Assembly: GCA_002070755.1 (NCBI GenBank)
Contig: MWDY01000238.1
Location: 1-24,592, forward strand
Length of the DNA stretch: 24,592 nucleotides
Origin: Spirochaetes bacterium ADurb.Bin110
Lineage (GTDB): Bacteria > Spirochaetota > Spirochaetia > Treponematales > Rectinemataceae
Direction: 5' to 3'
Shown: positions 13,887-21,481 of the stretch, piece by piece
Layout of the letters: every line of letters starts with the position of its first letter
Position numbering within the stretch: the first letter of the stretch is position 1
Translations under genes and position numbers: made by a program
Notes under the pieces: model-generated
Seen by the model: the letters and a program-made list of their open reading frames with translations, nothing else
Database searches by the model: none
Told to the model about the DNA's origin: nothing

Positions 13887-14852
13887 TTATCTAAGCAAAA
13901 AAGAGGAAAAAGGGAAAATCAATACATCTTCTATCGATTTCTTGCCACACAAAACCATCATCAAGCGCTCAAAGCCAAGAGCAACTCCAGAACAATGTGG
14001 AAAGTCTTCAAAAATCGAGCTAAATGTCTCATCGACAAGATGAGGCACTAAAGATTCCCTCTTCTTTTTGCTCTGCGACTTCATGTATCTATCTACTGCC
14101 TCTGGATTATCCATTTCCGTAAAGCAATTCGCGATTTCAATGCCTTCTACATAGAGCTCCCATCGCTCTTTGTATCTGGTGCCAGGAATATCCGCCGCAA
14201 GACACTCGATGCCTGAAGGATAAAGGTCTAGGACAAGTGGCTTATCCATAGGAAGAGCGGGTTCGATCAGACTAAGAAAAAGGATGTTGAAGGCATCTTC
14301 CCACGCAGCATCCTGAGGTACTAATAGCCCATGCTGTCGGCAGGCTTCCCGCATGGCTTCTGTATCTCCAAGCGCATCTAAATCTGCATCAGCAAATTCA
14401 GCCCATGCTTCTTTCATGCTCATCACTCGAAAAGGTGGACGAGCTTGAGAAGGGGTTTCTGAGCTAGCTAAGGCTTCGAAAAGCTCTTCCGTAAGTCCGA
14501 TGTTATCTCTGCTAGAAAGGCCCACGCCATAATATTCAAGCATTGTAAACTCAGGATTGTGAATGAGGGAAATCGATTCCGCATTTCGCCACGCTTTACA
14601 GATTTGAAAAACACTTCTCTTTGTATTGGCGATGACTCTTTTCATCCATATTTCTGGAGAAGGAATAAGATAGAGTGGTCTATGGCCATGAGTAGGATGA
14701 ATGTACTCTGTAGCAAAGACCTCCATACAAGATTCTGGTATGAGATAAGGCGCAAGCGCTGGCGTGTCTAGCTCGAGATAATCCCTCGAAATGAAGAATT
14801 CGCGTACAATGCTCACCATGCGAGAGCGCATGGTTATTAAATCTATATTCAT
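13887..14852 (-). CDS. epmA: EF-P lysine ligase (GenX/PoxA-type truncated lysyl-tRNA synthetase)
   Basis: EpmA activates (R)-beta-lysine and attaches it to the conserved lysine of EF-P. The 321-residue product is a class II aminoacyl-tRNA synthetase catalytic core without the N-terminal anticodon-binding domain, the hallmark of EpmA. Motif 2 is seen at VFQICKAWRNAESIS with HNPEFTMLEYY. Motif 3 is at CSGVALGFERLMMVL. The substrate-binding part includes GIECLAADIPGTRY and GIEIANCFTEM. Two genes downstream lies its substrate's neighbourhood (efp, 153 bases). EpmB, the lysine 2,3-aminomutase, is not in the window. There is no Shine-Dalgarno sequence; TAGAAT (14865-14860) ends 7 bases before the ATG, so the message may be leaderless. 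Confidence 0.93.
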   Translation of the reverse strand: MNIDLITMRSRMVSIVREFFISRDYLELDTPALAPYLIPESCMEVFATEYIHPTHGHRPLYLIPSPEIWMKRVIANTKRSVFQICKAWRNAESISLIHNPEFTMLEYYGVGLSSRDNIGLTEELFEALASSETPSQARPPFRVMSMKEAWAEFADADLDALGDTEAMREACRQHGLLVPQDAAWEDAFNILFLSLIEPALPMDKPLVLDLYPSGIECLAADIPGTRYKERWELYVEGIEIANCFTEMDNPEAVDRYMKSQSKKKRESLVPHLVDETFSSIFEDFPHCSGVALGFERLMMVLCGKKSIEDVLIFPFSSFLLR

Positions 14853-14977
14853 ATAGGCTATTCTATCCTGCTCTTAACGCGACAAGATATAAGTATGGGG
14901 CAAGCTGATGCTTAGGATTCAATCTCTCATTGCTGCCTATAGCGGCTATTTTTCACCGCTGCCTATTGTGGGCTACC

Positions 14978-15349
14978 TCAATTAGAATTGACTGCCTGAT
15001 TGAATTTTTCTTTATATTCTTCGATGACCTCGGCAAAATCAGCTTGTTCCTGACCGGAAAGGCTAGATTTAATGGTCTCTGCCACTGAATTAAGCGCCTC
15101 TGCACGCTTTCCTAGTTCTTCGATCTTTGCGCCTGCGCCTAGATTTCCACCATTGAGCTGCGAAACTGCGCTTGAATAGGCATTTATAAGATCGTCGTAG
15201 GCAGCCTTCCATGTGGTCACATCTTTGATCTCTTCAGGAGCTATGCTCGAGACATTCTTGCTAGTCTGATTGTCCTTGTCAGCCTTTTTGGGAGTACATG
15301 CAAAAAATGCAATAGATATGATTGCGAATATTGCAATAAATTTCTTCAT
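14978..15349 (-). CDS. Small lipoprotein of unknown function
   Basis: This 123-residue product begins MKKFIAIFAIISIAFFAC, a type II signal peptide with the lipidated cysteine at residue 18. The lipobox F-F-A-C is relaxed, as is common in spirochaetes. The mature part starts with a Lys/Asp/Ser-rich linker. It continues as a mostly helical, charged region (AAYDDLINAYSSAVSQL, KIEELGKRAEALNSVAETI, FAEVIEEYKEKFNQAV) that may form a helical bundle or coiled coil. No enzyme motif is seen and I do not know its role. The start at 15349 has GCAGGAGAG about 7 bases upstream; an ATG at 15376 is upstream of that site and is rejected. A consensus promoter precedes it, so strong expression is expected. Confidence 0.85.
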   Translation of the reverse strand: MKKFIAIFAIISIAFFACTPKKADKDNQTSKNVSSIAPEEIKDVTTWKAAYDDLINAYSSAVSQLNGGNLGAGAKIEELGKRAEALNSVAETIKSSLSGQEQADFAEVIEEYKEKFNQAVNSN

Positions 15350-15377
15350 ATTACACTCTCCTGCATAATATTGCATA

Positions 15378-15406
15378 ATTATATATTATTTAGCACAGTA
15401 TGTCAA
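15378..15406 (-). promoter_or_regulatory. Consensus sigma-70 promoter for the lipoprotein gene
   Basis: On the - strand there is TTGACA (15406-15401), a 17-base spacer and TATAAT (15383-15378), a perfect match to the sigma-70 consensus in both boxes and spacing. RNA would start near 15371, giving a short leader of about 22 bases that contains the Shine-Dalgarno site GCAGGAGAG. Confidence 0.88.
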
Positions 15407-15433
15407 TATTTGATGTATCTATTCCTCAATATA

Positions 15434-16651
15434 TCAAGCTTTTTGGGCAATTATCGCTGCGTTTCTTCTAAGCGCCTTAGGCGAAATCCACTTTTGATCG
15501 AGAGCTGAGCCCCTAAACAAAGCTCGTATTTGTTCATCATTGAGATCTGCCAACAACCTAGCATCAAAAAAACCGCCTATTCGACCATGATTTACATGCG
15601 CTTCTTCATCGGGTTTGAAGTATGGGCAAGCTTCGAGACAAAGATCACATCCATAAAGCTGGTCAGTCCAGGAATTATTTATGAAATCCGGAAGATGACC
15701 CTCGATCGATGAATAGTTTTGGATACAGAGATACCGCTCGAAGCCAGGAATGTATGAAATACTCAAGGCCCTGCTTGGGCAAGCATCGATGCAAAGCCTG
15801 CAATCGCCACAGAAGGCAAAGAATGAAGGAGCTATGCCCCTAGAAGAATCCCCGTCCTCATGCTTTTCCATTTTTATATCGAAGGGTAGGAGCATTAGCC
15901 CAATCACAACCGCAGAAGACCAAATCGGCAAATTCGTTATGCATTCACTACAGCTGTTGCTTTTTATTAATTGTCCTTGAAAATCAAGCGCATTCAAGAT
16001 ATTCAAGCCATCTGTTTTTTTAGCTATAAGAAGGTTGTTTCGGCCAATCGTCCCAAGGCCAGCAGCGAGGGCGAGGGCTTTTTCGGGAAATCTCGAATTA
16101 ACAAATCGCGGCCATCGGCGAGGCGGTTTCCCTTCAAGATCAAGCCTTCCTGCAAGCCCCTCTCGTGTAATTGCGGCAAAGGTTGCAACAGCACAATGGC
16201 CGAGACGATCCATAATCTCTCTGTACCAGTTGCCACGTGCAAACCTTGCTACTTTCGCTGCTGGCCGGCCATAGCTAGCAAGTGGCAGCGGCGGCAGGCC
16301 GCGCTCTGCGCGGCCTGCCGCCTCCTCAGGCTCGATATCAGGTGAATACCGAAGCGCTACCACCAACATCGCACCCACATCTGAAAGATGATAATGCTCC
16401 TTCAGTACCTTGACTGCACTACTCTCTGCCTGTAGTTGCTCTGTCTCCGCTGGCACTGCTCTCAAGGAATCTTGATTTAGCTGCTTCGCTTCACAGATTT
16501 CTAATTGTATCGCGCCTTGCGCTTCCACAACCTGCTCCCATGCAGTTTGTGAAAGCACTCCATAAGAAAAAAAACCTTGTTCCTTTGCATTCAAGAGAAG
16601 CCAATTTGCTGCTTGCCTATTAGCTTCCTCATCAAGCTCTGGGCGCTCCAT
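15434..16651 (-). CDS. QueG-like epoxyqueuosine reductase family protein
   Basis: QueG reduces epoxyqueuosine in tRNA to queuosine using cobalamin and two 4Fe-4S clusters. The cluster cysteines are present in CGDCRLCIDACPSRAL (281, 284, 287, 291), CIQNYSSIEG (309) and YGCDLCLEACP (335, 338, 342). AAGLGTIGRNNLLI matches the family's GLGWIGKN region. It differs from standard QueG. At 405 residues it is longer. It has FVNSRFPEKA (N185), where QueG proteins usually have VDS/T-xP with an aspartate. It also has an extra pair of cysteines (C234, C237) in an altered stretch after LLIAKK. The gene contains a perfect 15-bp GC-rich inverted repeat (16290-16322). It follows glyA by 16 bases and is probably cotranscribed. 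The reaction is uncertain, and it may be a divergent relative with another substrate. Confidence 0.7.
   Translation of the reverse strand: MERPELDEEANRQAANWLLLNAKEQGFFSYGVLSQTAWEQVVEAQGAIQLEICEAKQLNQDSLRAVPAETEQLQAESSAVKVLKEHYHLSDVGAMLVVALRYSPDIEPEEAAGRAERGLPPLPLASYGRPAAKVARFARGNWYREIMDRLGHCAVATFAAITREGLAGRLDLEGKPPRRWPRFVNSRFPEKALALAAGLGTIGRNNLLIAKKTDGLNILNALDFQGQLIKSNSCSECITNLPIWSSAVVIGLMLLPFDIKMEKHEDGDSSRGIAPSFFAFCGDCRLCIDACPSRALSISYIPGFERYLCIQNYSSIEGHLPDFINNSWTDQLYGCDLCLEACPYFKPDEEAHVNHGRIGGFFDARLLADLNDEQIRALFRGSALDQKWISPKALRRNAAIIAQKA
16290..16322. repeat. Perfect GC-rich inverted repeat inside the queG-like gene
   Basis: Arms of 15 bases (16290-16304 and 16308-16322) are perfectly complementary around a 3-base loop, TCT. 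The stretch is far more GC-rich than its surroundings. It codes for residues around AAGRAERGLPPLP. Confidence 0.85.
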
Positions 16652-16667
16652 TTTCTATATTTTCGCT

Positions 16668-17951
16668 TTATGGCAAAGGAAAGCGCGAAGTAAGAGCTAG
16701 AACCTCCTGCTTTATGCGCGCAATTACCTGAGCATCGCCTTTGGATTTCATTACTTCCATAATAAATGAAGCGATCTGTTCCATCTCTGAAGGTCCCATA
16801 CCCCGAGTCGTAATAGCTGGCGTCCCAATGCGTATACCACTCGTCACAAATGCGCTTTTCTTATCAAAAGGAATTGAATTCTTATTTACCGTTATATTTG
16901 CTTCATCGAGCCACTTCTCCGCATCCCGACCGCTTATTCCAAGAGGAGTCAGATCGACAAGAATGAGATGATTGTCAGTGCCACCCGATACTATTCGAGC
17001 TCCTCCCAAGGTTAAAGCCTGTGCCATCACTTTTGCATTGTAAAGCACATGATCGATATACTCCACAAATCCAGGCTTCTGTGCCTCCTTAAACGCGACC
17101 GCCTTGGCAGCAATGACATGCATCAATGGCCCACCTTGAATTCCTGGCATAACCATGCTGTCGATGACCTCCGACCACTTGCGCAGCGCATCCCCTTTGG
17201 CGTTCATAATACCACGATCGTTTTCCCCATCTCTGCCTACTAGGATCATACCACCTCGTGGACCTCGCAAGGTCTTATGCGTTGTAGTTGTAACAAAATG
17301 AGCATTCGCGATTGGGCTAGGATGTCTGCCAGCAGCTACTATGCCAGCAATATGAGCCATATCGACCATAAGATAGGCTCCAACTTCATCTGCGATCTTC
17401 CGGAAGGCTTCAAAATCAATTATGCGCGAATAGGCACTAGCTCCAGCAATTATTAGTTTTGGCTTATGTTGGCGAGCAAGGAATGCTAGCTGATCGAAAT
17501 CTATGAGCTCAGTATCGGGATTTACGCCATAGCTCACCACTTTGTAGAATTTGCCCGAGAATGAGACTGGTGCTCCATGCGACAGATGTCCACCATGAGC
17601 AAGGCTCATCCCCATGATTGTGTCGCCGGGGTTAAGGGCCGCAAATAGAACGGCCATGTTTGCCTGACTCCCCGAGTGCGGCTGCACATTAGCATGATCT
17701 GCACCAAACAGCTCCTTCGCTCTGTCACGGGCAAGATTCTCCGCAATATCAACAAATTCACAGCCGCCATAGTAGCGCTTCCCGGGGTACCCCTCAGCGT
17801 ATTTGTTCGTAAGTACCGAACCGACAGCCTCCAAAACGGCTTTGGAGGTATAGTTTTCGCTTGCGATGAGCTCGATTTTTTCCCGCTGGCGGTTTGCCTC
17901 AGCCTCCATCGCAGCATGGAGTTCTGGGTCCATAGATTTAATATAGGACAT
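16668..17951 (-). CDS. glyA: Serine hydroxymethyltransferase
   Basis: GlyA interconverts serine and glycine and feeds one-carbon units to tetrahydrofolate in the cytoplasm. The 427-residue product has the standard length. Seen are [14 protein letters not shown] near the N-terminus, [44 protein letters not shown] and the PLP-lysine motif [14 protein letters not shown] with K226. AGGAGGAG stands 4-5 bases before the ATG at 17951, so translation should be efficient. It follows the transglutaminase-like gene by 85 bases on the same strand and precedes the QueG-like gene by 16 bases. The 85-base gap is AT-rich and palindromic (TAGTATACTA near 17990) and probably holds its promoter. No glycine riboswitch fits there. 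Confidence 0.96.
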   Translation of the reverse strand: MSYIKSMDPELHAAMEAEANRQREKIELIASENYTSKAVLEAVGSVLTNKYAEGYPGKRYYGGCEFVDIAENLARDRAKELFGADHANVQPHSGSQANMAVLFAALNPGDTIMGMSLAHGGHLSHGAPVSFSGKFYKVVSYGVNPDTELIDFDQLAFLARQHKPKLIIAGASAYSRIIDFEAFRKIADEVGAYLMVDMAHIAGIVAAGRHPSPIANAHFVTTTTHKTLRGPRGGMILVGRDGENDRGIMNAKGDALRKWSEVIDSMVMPGIQGGPLMHVIAAKAVAFKEAQKPGFVEYIDHVLYNAKVMAQALTLGGARIVSGGTDNHLILVDLTPLGISGRDAEKWLDEANITVNKNSIPFDKKSAFVTSGIRIGTPAITTRGMGPSEMEQIASFIMEVMKSKGDAQVIARIKQEVLALTSRFPLP

Positions 17952-18036
17952 ATCTCCTCCTAAGGATTATTGTATCATGGTATATATTAGTATACTACAA
18001 AAAACGAATTGTCGTGTGTTCATCTTTTTGTAAGAA

Positions 18037-19671
18037 TCATTGGATTGCGGTAGAAAGAAGAACAGGAGGATTCCAAGTCGAAGTATAACTTAATCCATGG
18101 GCTGCTTCATCATATTCGAAAAGGGACCAGGAAATCTTTGTTTTGCTCTGTGCTTCTGGTGGAACAGAAGGCAGAAGCTGATACCCCCTAGCCATTGCAA
18201 TATGCCTATTATCGATTCCTTGGTAATAGCTGGATCTATCCGTAAAGATTGGACGAAAACCCGAAGGAATTATCCCTATTGCAAGGGCTGGGTCGAATGG
18301 TATCCATCCTATTCCAGTAAGATAATATTCTGACCAATAATGAGGAATTAGGCGCATATCTTCAGTCACGAGAAAGCCAGCTACTGGAATCGCTGGAATA
18401 CCCAATGCTCTAAGAAGAGCACAGTTGATCAAGACAAGAGAACGCATACCACCAGCTTTGCTTTTAAGCGCAGTTATAGCATCATCCCCCAAGCTCTGTT
18501 TTTCCTCATTTACTCTTATATTCGAGAATGTCCACTGAGCAGCCAGCATAATTTGTCGAAAAGGATTCTTTTGCTTTTTTTGGATCGAAAGGGCTGCTGA
18601 GACTATCGCTGGATTAGCAGAAGGAACTAGAGCATCTGCAGAAAGATAAGAACTCAGAAAAACAGGGGGCTTCGCTCCAAGTGGTTGTAACGAACCTATG
18701 GCAATATCTGCTTTGATCTCGCATACATCGATGATTAATCGCCTCCGCAATTCTATTCTTCCCAACCTTGTATCAGCTGCACCAAATCTGAATTCCTGCC
18801 ATACTGATGTTTCGGCTCTCAGATGATCGGACCCTGTCTCGATCGTCGTTATCGTCGACTGGTACTGGGTTGCTGGAGGTTTGGAGAGGATAAAGGATAC
18901 TCGGCCATCGGGTAGAGATGCGGCAACATGGATTACGAGTGTATCTTCGAGCGTATAGGTTACCGAATCTCCTCTTAGCAATCTGCCAAGATTGCGCGAA
19001 ATAGAAATAGGAAAGGCGTTCGAGAGACCATTTCTTGTTCGGACTAAGACATACCCATTTTCAACACCATCTGGCACATAAGCCGATATATAAGAGCTAT
19101 TCCATTTATCTATGAGAAGGCTCATCGATTCGATTCTTATGAAATTGTCCGAATCTACCGCTTCAATCGTAGAAATAATAGGCACTTTAGAAAAAAACAC
19201 TGCAGATTCATCCTCTGGCATACCGAAACAACTGCCTTTAAGCTCGATCAATTTCCCTATCTGAGCATTTGTCGAAGGCTTTATGCTTGTAATGCTTGGA
19301 GGCTGCTGCTGCACTATATTATATTCCGCCTTCGCAGGGACTTTCGAAGCAAGAGCTATCATAAGGGGATTCGATACCCCTAGCTCTGTTCTTGCTTGCA
19401 CAGTAGCCGAATCATAATTGCTCGGCATCCGAAAGCTTATTAGAACAGGGCTCCAAAGAATTACAGCTTGTGAAGGCAGGGGAACATTATCCAAAAGCAG
19501 TTCACCTTCCTTCTTGCCCAGATTGCGTCCCACTATATTGACAAGATCACTAGGCATAGGAGTTACAGGATCGATTGCCAAAAGCCTGGGCTGTATCCTT
19601 CGATAGACAATTATCCCTGTCGCGACTAAAAGAATTAATATGCATAGCGTAATTATCCTACGCAGCTTCAT
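18037..19671 (-). CDS. Membrane-anchored TIG-domain protein with a transglutaminase-like domain lacking the Cys
   Basis: The 544-residue product has an N-terminal membrane anchor (about residues 6-23, ITLCILILLVATGIIVY). Two regions resemble IPT/TIG immunoglobulin-like domains (about 30-115 and 125-225, the second opening PPSITSIKPSTNAQIGKLI). A beta-rich region follows. The C-terminal core (about 370-465) is transglutaminase-like: SKAGGMRSLVL, LLRALGIPAIPVAGF, HYWSEYY and GWIPFDPA. The family His (H444) and Asp (D460) are kept, but the position of the nucleophilic Cys, 12 residues before R421, is M409. The codon is ATG (18447-18445), so this is not a misreading. It is probably non-catalytic, or uses another residue. 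It lies 4 bases after the secreted-protein gene, in the ECF sigma operon, and probably acts outside the cytoplasmic membrane. Substrate unknown. Confidence 0.75.
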   Translation of the reverse strand: MKLRRIITLCILILLVATGIIVYRRIQPRLLAIDPVTPMPSDLVNIVGRNLGKKEGELLLDNVPLPSQAVILWSPVLISFRMPSNYDSATVQARTELGVSNPLMIALASKVPAKAEYNIVQQQPPSITSIKPSTNAQIGKLIELKGSCFGMPEDESAVFFSKVPIISTIEAVDSDNFIRIESMSLLIDKWNSSYISAYVPDGVENGYVLVRTRNGLSNAFPISISRNLGRLLRGDSVTYTLEDTLVIHVAASLPDGRVSFILSKPPATQYQSTITTIETGSDHLRAETSVWQEFRFGAADTRLGRIELRRRLIIDVCEIKADIAIGSLQPLGAKPPVFLSSYLSADALVPSANPAIVSAALSIQKKQKNPFRQIMLAAQWTFSNIRVNEEKQSLGDDAITALKSKAGGMRSLVLINCALLRALGIPAIPVAGFLVTEDMRLIPHYWSEYYLTGIGWIPFDPALAIGIIPSGFRPIFTDRSSYYQGIDNRHIAMARGYQLLPSVPPEAQSKTKISWSLFEYDEAAHGLSYTSTWNPPVLLSTAIQ

Positions 19672-19675
19672 GGGC

Positions 19676-20239
19676 TTACTTTGAATTCACAAGAATCTCG
19701 ATCACAATGGGTGCACCCTGTTTGGAATCTCCACCCAAGGGATAGTAATAAAATACCGAATCAACTGGAATTCTCACTGTATGAACCGAGGTATTCAGCT
19801 GAATTGAGTTATCAGGGCTTCGCATATAAATGTGATTCTGGACAAGCATGGTAATATCTTTTTTTACGAGTTCGATAGGCATGAATACTATTATTGCGAT
19901 GAGTCTGTCGTTCTCGATCTTAATACCTAGCGGAGAAGCGAGGCTTACTTCGCGAATCACTGCATCTTCCCAATTGGGAGAATTCGCTTTGTCGCTGGAT
20001 TCACTTTGACCTGCTTTTGAGCCTTGAGATCCAAGCGAAGCTGACTGGATTGCTGCCACCATCCCAGGCGTTAAGGTGAATGCCGTTCGAATCTGAAATT
20101 GGAAAATAGGAATATTTGAAGATGATGAATCAGGTGTTCCAATTGATGAAGGAGTTGTTGGCATCGAAGGCATCTGAGCGAAAAGCCACGCAATATTCAG
20201 AATTGAAAATGCTGCAAGCGTGAGAGCTGAACGCTTCAT
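19676..20239 (-). CDS. Secreted protein of unknown function in the ECF sigma operon
   Basis: I do not recognise this 187-residue protein. It starts with a signal peptide (MKRSALTLAAFSILNIAWLFAQ, cleavage probably after residue 21 or 22). A linker rich in Pro, Ser and Thr follows (about 23-45), then two blocks of mixed beta/alpha character: FQIRTAFTLTPGMVAAIQ and, after a low-complexity stretch of Ser, Gly and Lys, a C-terminal beta-rich part with VDSVFYYYPLGGD. There is no lipobox. The ATG overlaps the anti-sigma stop by ATGA (20236-20239), and GGGAGAG lies 5 bases upstream. The tight coupling to an anti-sigma factor and to the TIG/transglutaminase-like gene suggests that all act in one envelope system. 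Confidence 0.7.
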   Translation of the reverse strand: MKRSALTLAAFSILNIAWLFAQMPSMPTTPSSIGTPDSSSSNIPIFQFQIRTAFTLTPGMVAAIQSASLGSQGSKAGQSESSDKANSPNWEDAVIREVSLASPLGIKIENDRLIAIIVFMPIELVKKDITMLVQNHIYMRSPDNSIQLNTSVHTVRIPVDSVFYYYPLGGDSKQGAPIVIEILVNSK

Positions 20240-20862
20240 TTTATCTCTCCCTGCACGGGGAAAGCCATGATTGTTGGTTTGCGCCCAGAGGGATTGTAGA
20301 TCACATAAACAGGCGTTGAATTGACCAAAGGTAGGGAGGATATATTCCCTGGCGCTTGTATTGTTACGAACTGGTTTGGATCTGTCTGAGAAAGCAAGGA
20401 AACAATACTCTCTATGTTCGATGCCGATTCCTCTGGAAGCCTTGTGCTCAGAGCGAGCGCCTGGCCTGTAGTCCTATGCGCTCCAAAAATGCCAAAAGCC
20501 AGGCCAGCAAAAAATACCGTAATTAGAAGGGATGCGGCGAGGACGGGAAGCGGTACAGATATTCGCTTAGACATTAAATTCGAGAACAGCGGATATCTTT
20601 CAAATATAGCCTCCATGCGCAGAGAGCGTGAAGATTCGTCTGTAATGCTTTTCAACGAAGCCTGTATCCGTTTGGCTGCTTCCTCTCGCCGTGGAACATC
20701 GAAAACATCAGCGGCCTTTAAGGCTAGCCTTAGAGCACGATATTGAGCGACACGGTTTGCGCATCGCTCACATTGGCTCAAATGCATCTCGATCCGCTCC
20801 TTCCATGGTGATGGAACTTCATTGTCCACATAAGCGGTCAGCAGACTTTCATCGGGACACAT
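20236..20862 (-). CDS. Zinc-binding transmembrane anti-sigma factor
   Basis: This 208-residue protein probably binds and silences the ECF sigma factor encoded just upstream. The N-terminus carries a ZAS (zf-HC2) zinc motif: C2, then H27-x3-C31-x2-C34 in HLSQCERC. One membrane helix follows at about 103-127 (VPLPVLAASLLITVFFAGL). A ~80-residue outer part has no recognised fold and could sense an envelope signal. ATG 20862 is chosen because GAGGGAGGG stands 4 bases before it; an ATG at 20877 lies upstream of that site. It overlaps the sigma gene by 14 bases and the next gene by 4, so the three are translated in concert. Confidence 0.88.
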   Translation of the reverse strand: MCPDESLLTAYVDNEVPSPWKERIEMHLSQCERCANRVAQYRALRLALKAADVFDVPRREEAAKRIQASLKSITDESSRSLRMEAIFERYPLFSNLMSKRISVPLPVLAASLLITVFFAGLAFGIFGAHRTTGQALALSTRLPEESASNIESIVSLLSQTDPNQFVTIQAPGNISSLPLVNSTPVYVIYNPSGRKPTIMAFPVQGEIK

Positions 20863-21445
20863 AAGACCCTCCCTCATTCAATATCGAAAGAAGAGCTTCT
20901 CTGGCTCGGAAAGCTCTCACTTTGACATTTCCTTCGGTAATGCCGAGAACCTTGGCAATTTCTTTATAATTCATACCCTCATATTCTTTGAGAATCAGTA
21001 CAATTCGCAGCTTTTCGGGAATTTTCATCAAGGCATCTCGCACTTCTTGGGCGCATTCTTTCATCAGAATTTCATGATCTGCAGATTGATCTGTGCCTGC
21101 ATGTTGATTTTGCATGTCCCTCGAATCGAGAGCATCTGCAGAAATCTTTGCCTTGGTTGTTTCAGTGTTCCACCAGTGCTCGTAGGCCTTGAATTCTCTC
21201 ACTTTTCGCCTTGACCAGTTTATAGCCCCATTTTTCACTACTCGAATGAGCCAGAATCGAGCATCCTCTTCTGAAGGGAATTGCATCTGCTTTTCGATCA
21301 ACTTGCCAAAGGCATCTTGAACTATGTCTTCTGCAGATTCCCAATCATTTGTGATATGCACTGCAATTCGCAGAAGCAGGTCGACATTCTGCGCAAAGAT
21401 GAGGTTGTAGTCTGATATTGGCCCATCATCCTTATTTTGGAACAA
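20849..21445 (-). CDS. ECF-family RNA polymerase sigma factor
   Basis: This 198-residue sigma-70 of the extracytoplasmic function group directs RNA polymerase to its own regulon. Region 2 (about 15-85) contains the core-binding ESAEDIVQDAFGKLIE and WLIRVVKNGAINWSRRK. Region 4 (about 130-190) has IPEKLRIVLILKEYEGMNYKEIAKVLG followed by the recognition helix TEGNVKVRAFRAREAL. Regions 1 and 3 are absent, as usual. The start is TTG at 21445, with AAGGA 8 bases upstream. The gene lies 36 bases after cysS, so read-through from cysS as well as autoregulation is possible. I see no convincing ECF-type promoter in the 36-base gap. The signal is unknown. Confidence 0.92.
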   Translation of the reverse strand: MFQNKDDGPISDYNLIFAQNVDLLLRIAVHITNDWESAEDIVQDAFGKLIEKQMQFPSEEDARFWLIRVVKNGAINWSRRKVREFKAYEHWWNTETTKAKISADALDSRDMQNQHAGTDQSADHEILMKECAQEVRDALMKIPEKLRIVLILKEYEGMNYKEIAKVLGITEGNVKVRAFRAREALLSILNEGGSYVSR

Positions 21446-21481
21446 TCTATCAATCCTTTTGTTACAGAAAGCCCATCGGAA

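Noticed and set aside
14941..14960. AGCGG/CCGCT hairpin as lipoprotein terminator
   Set aside because: There is a 5-bp stem, a 10-base loop and no T-run on the - strand after it.
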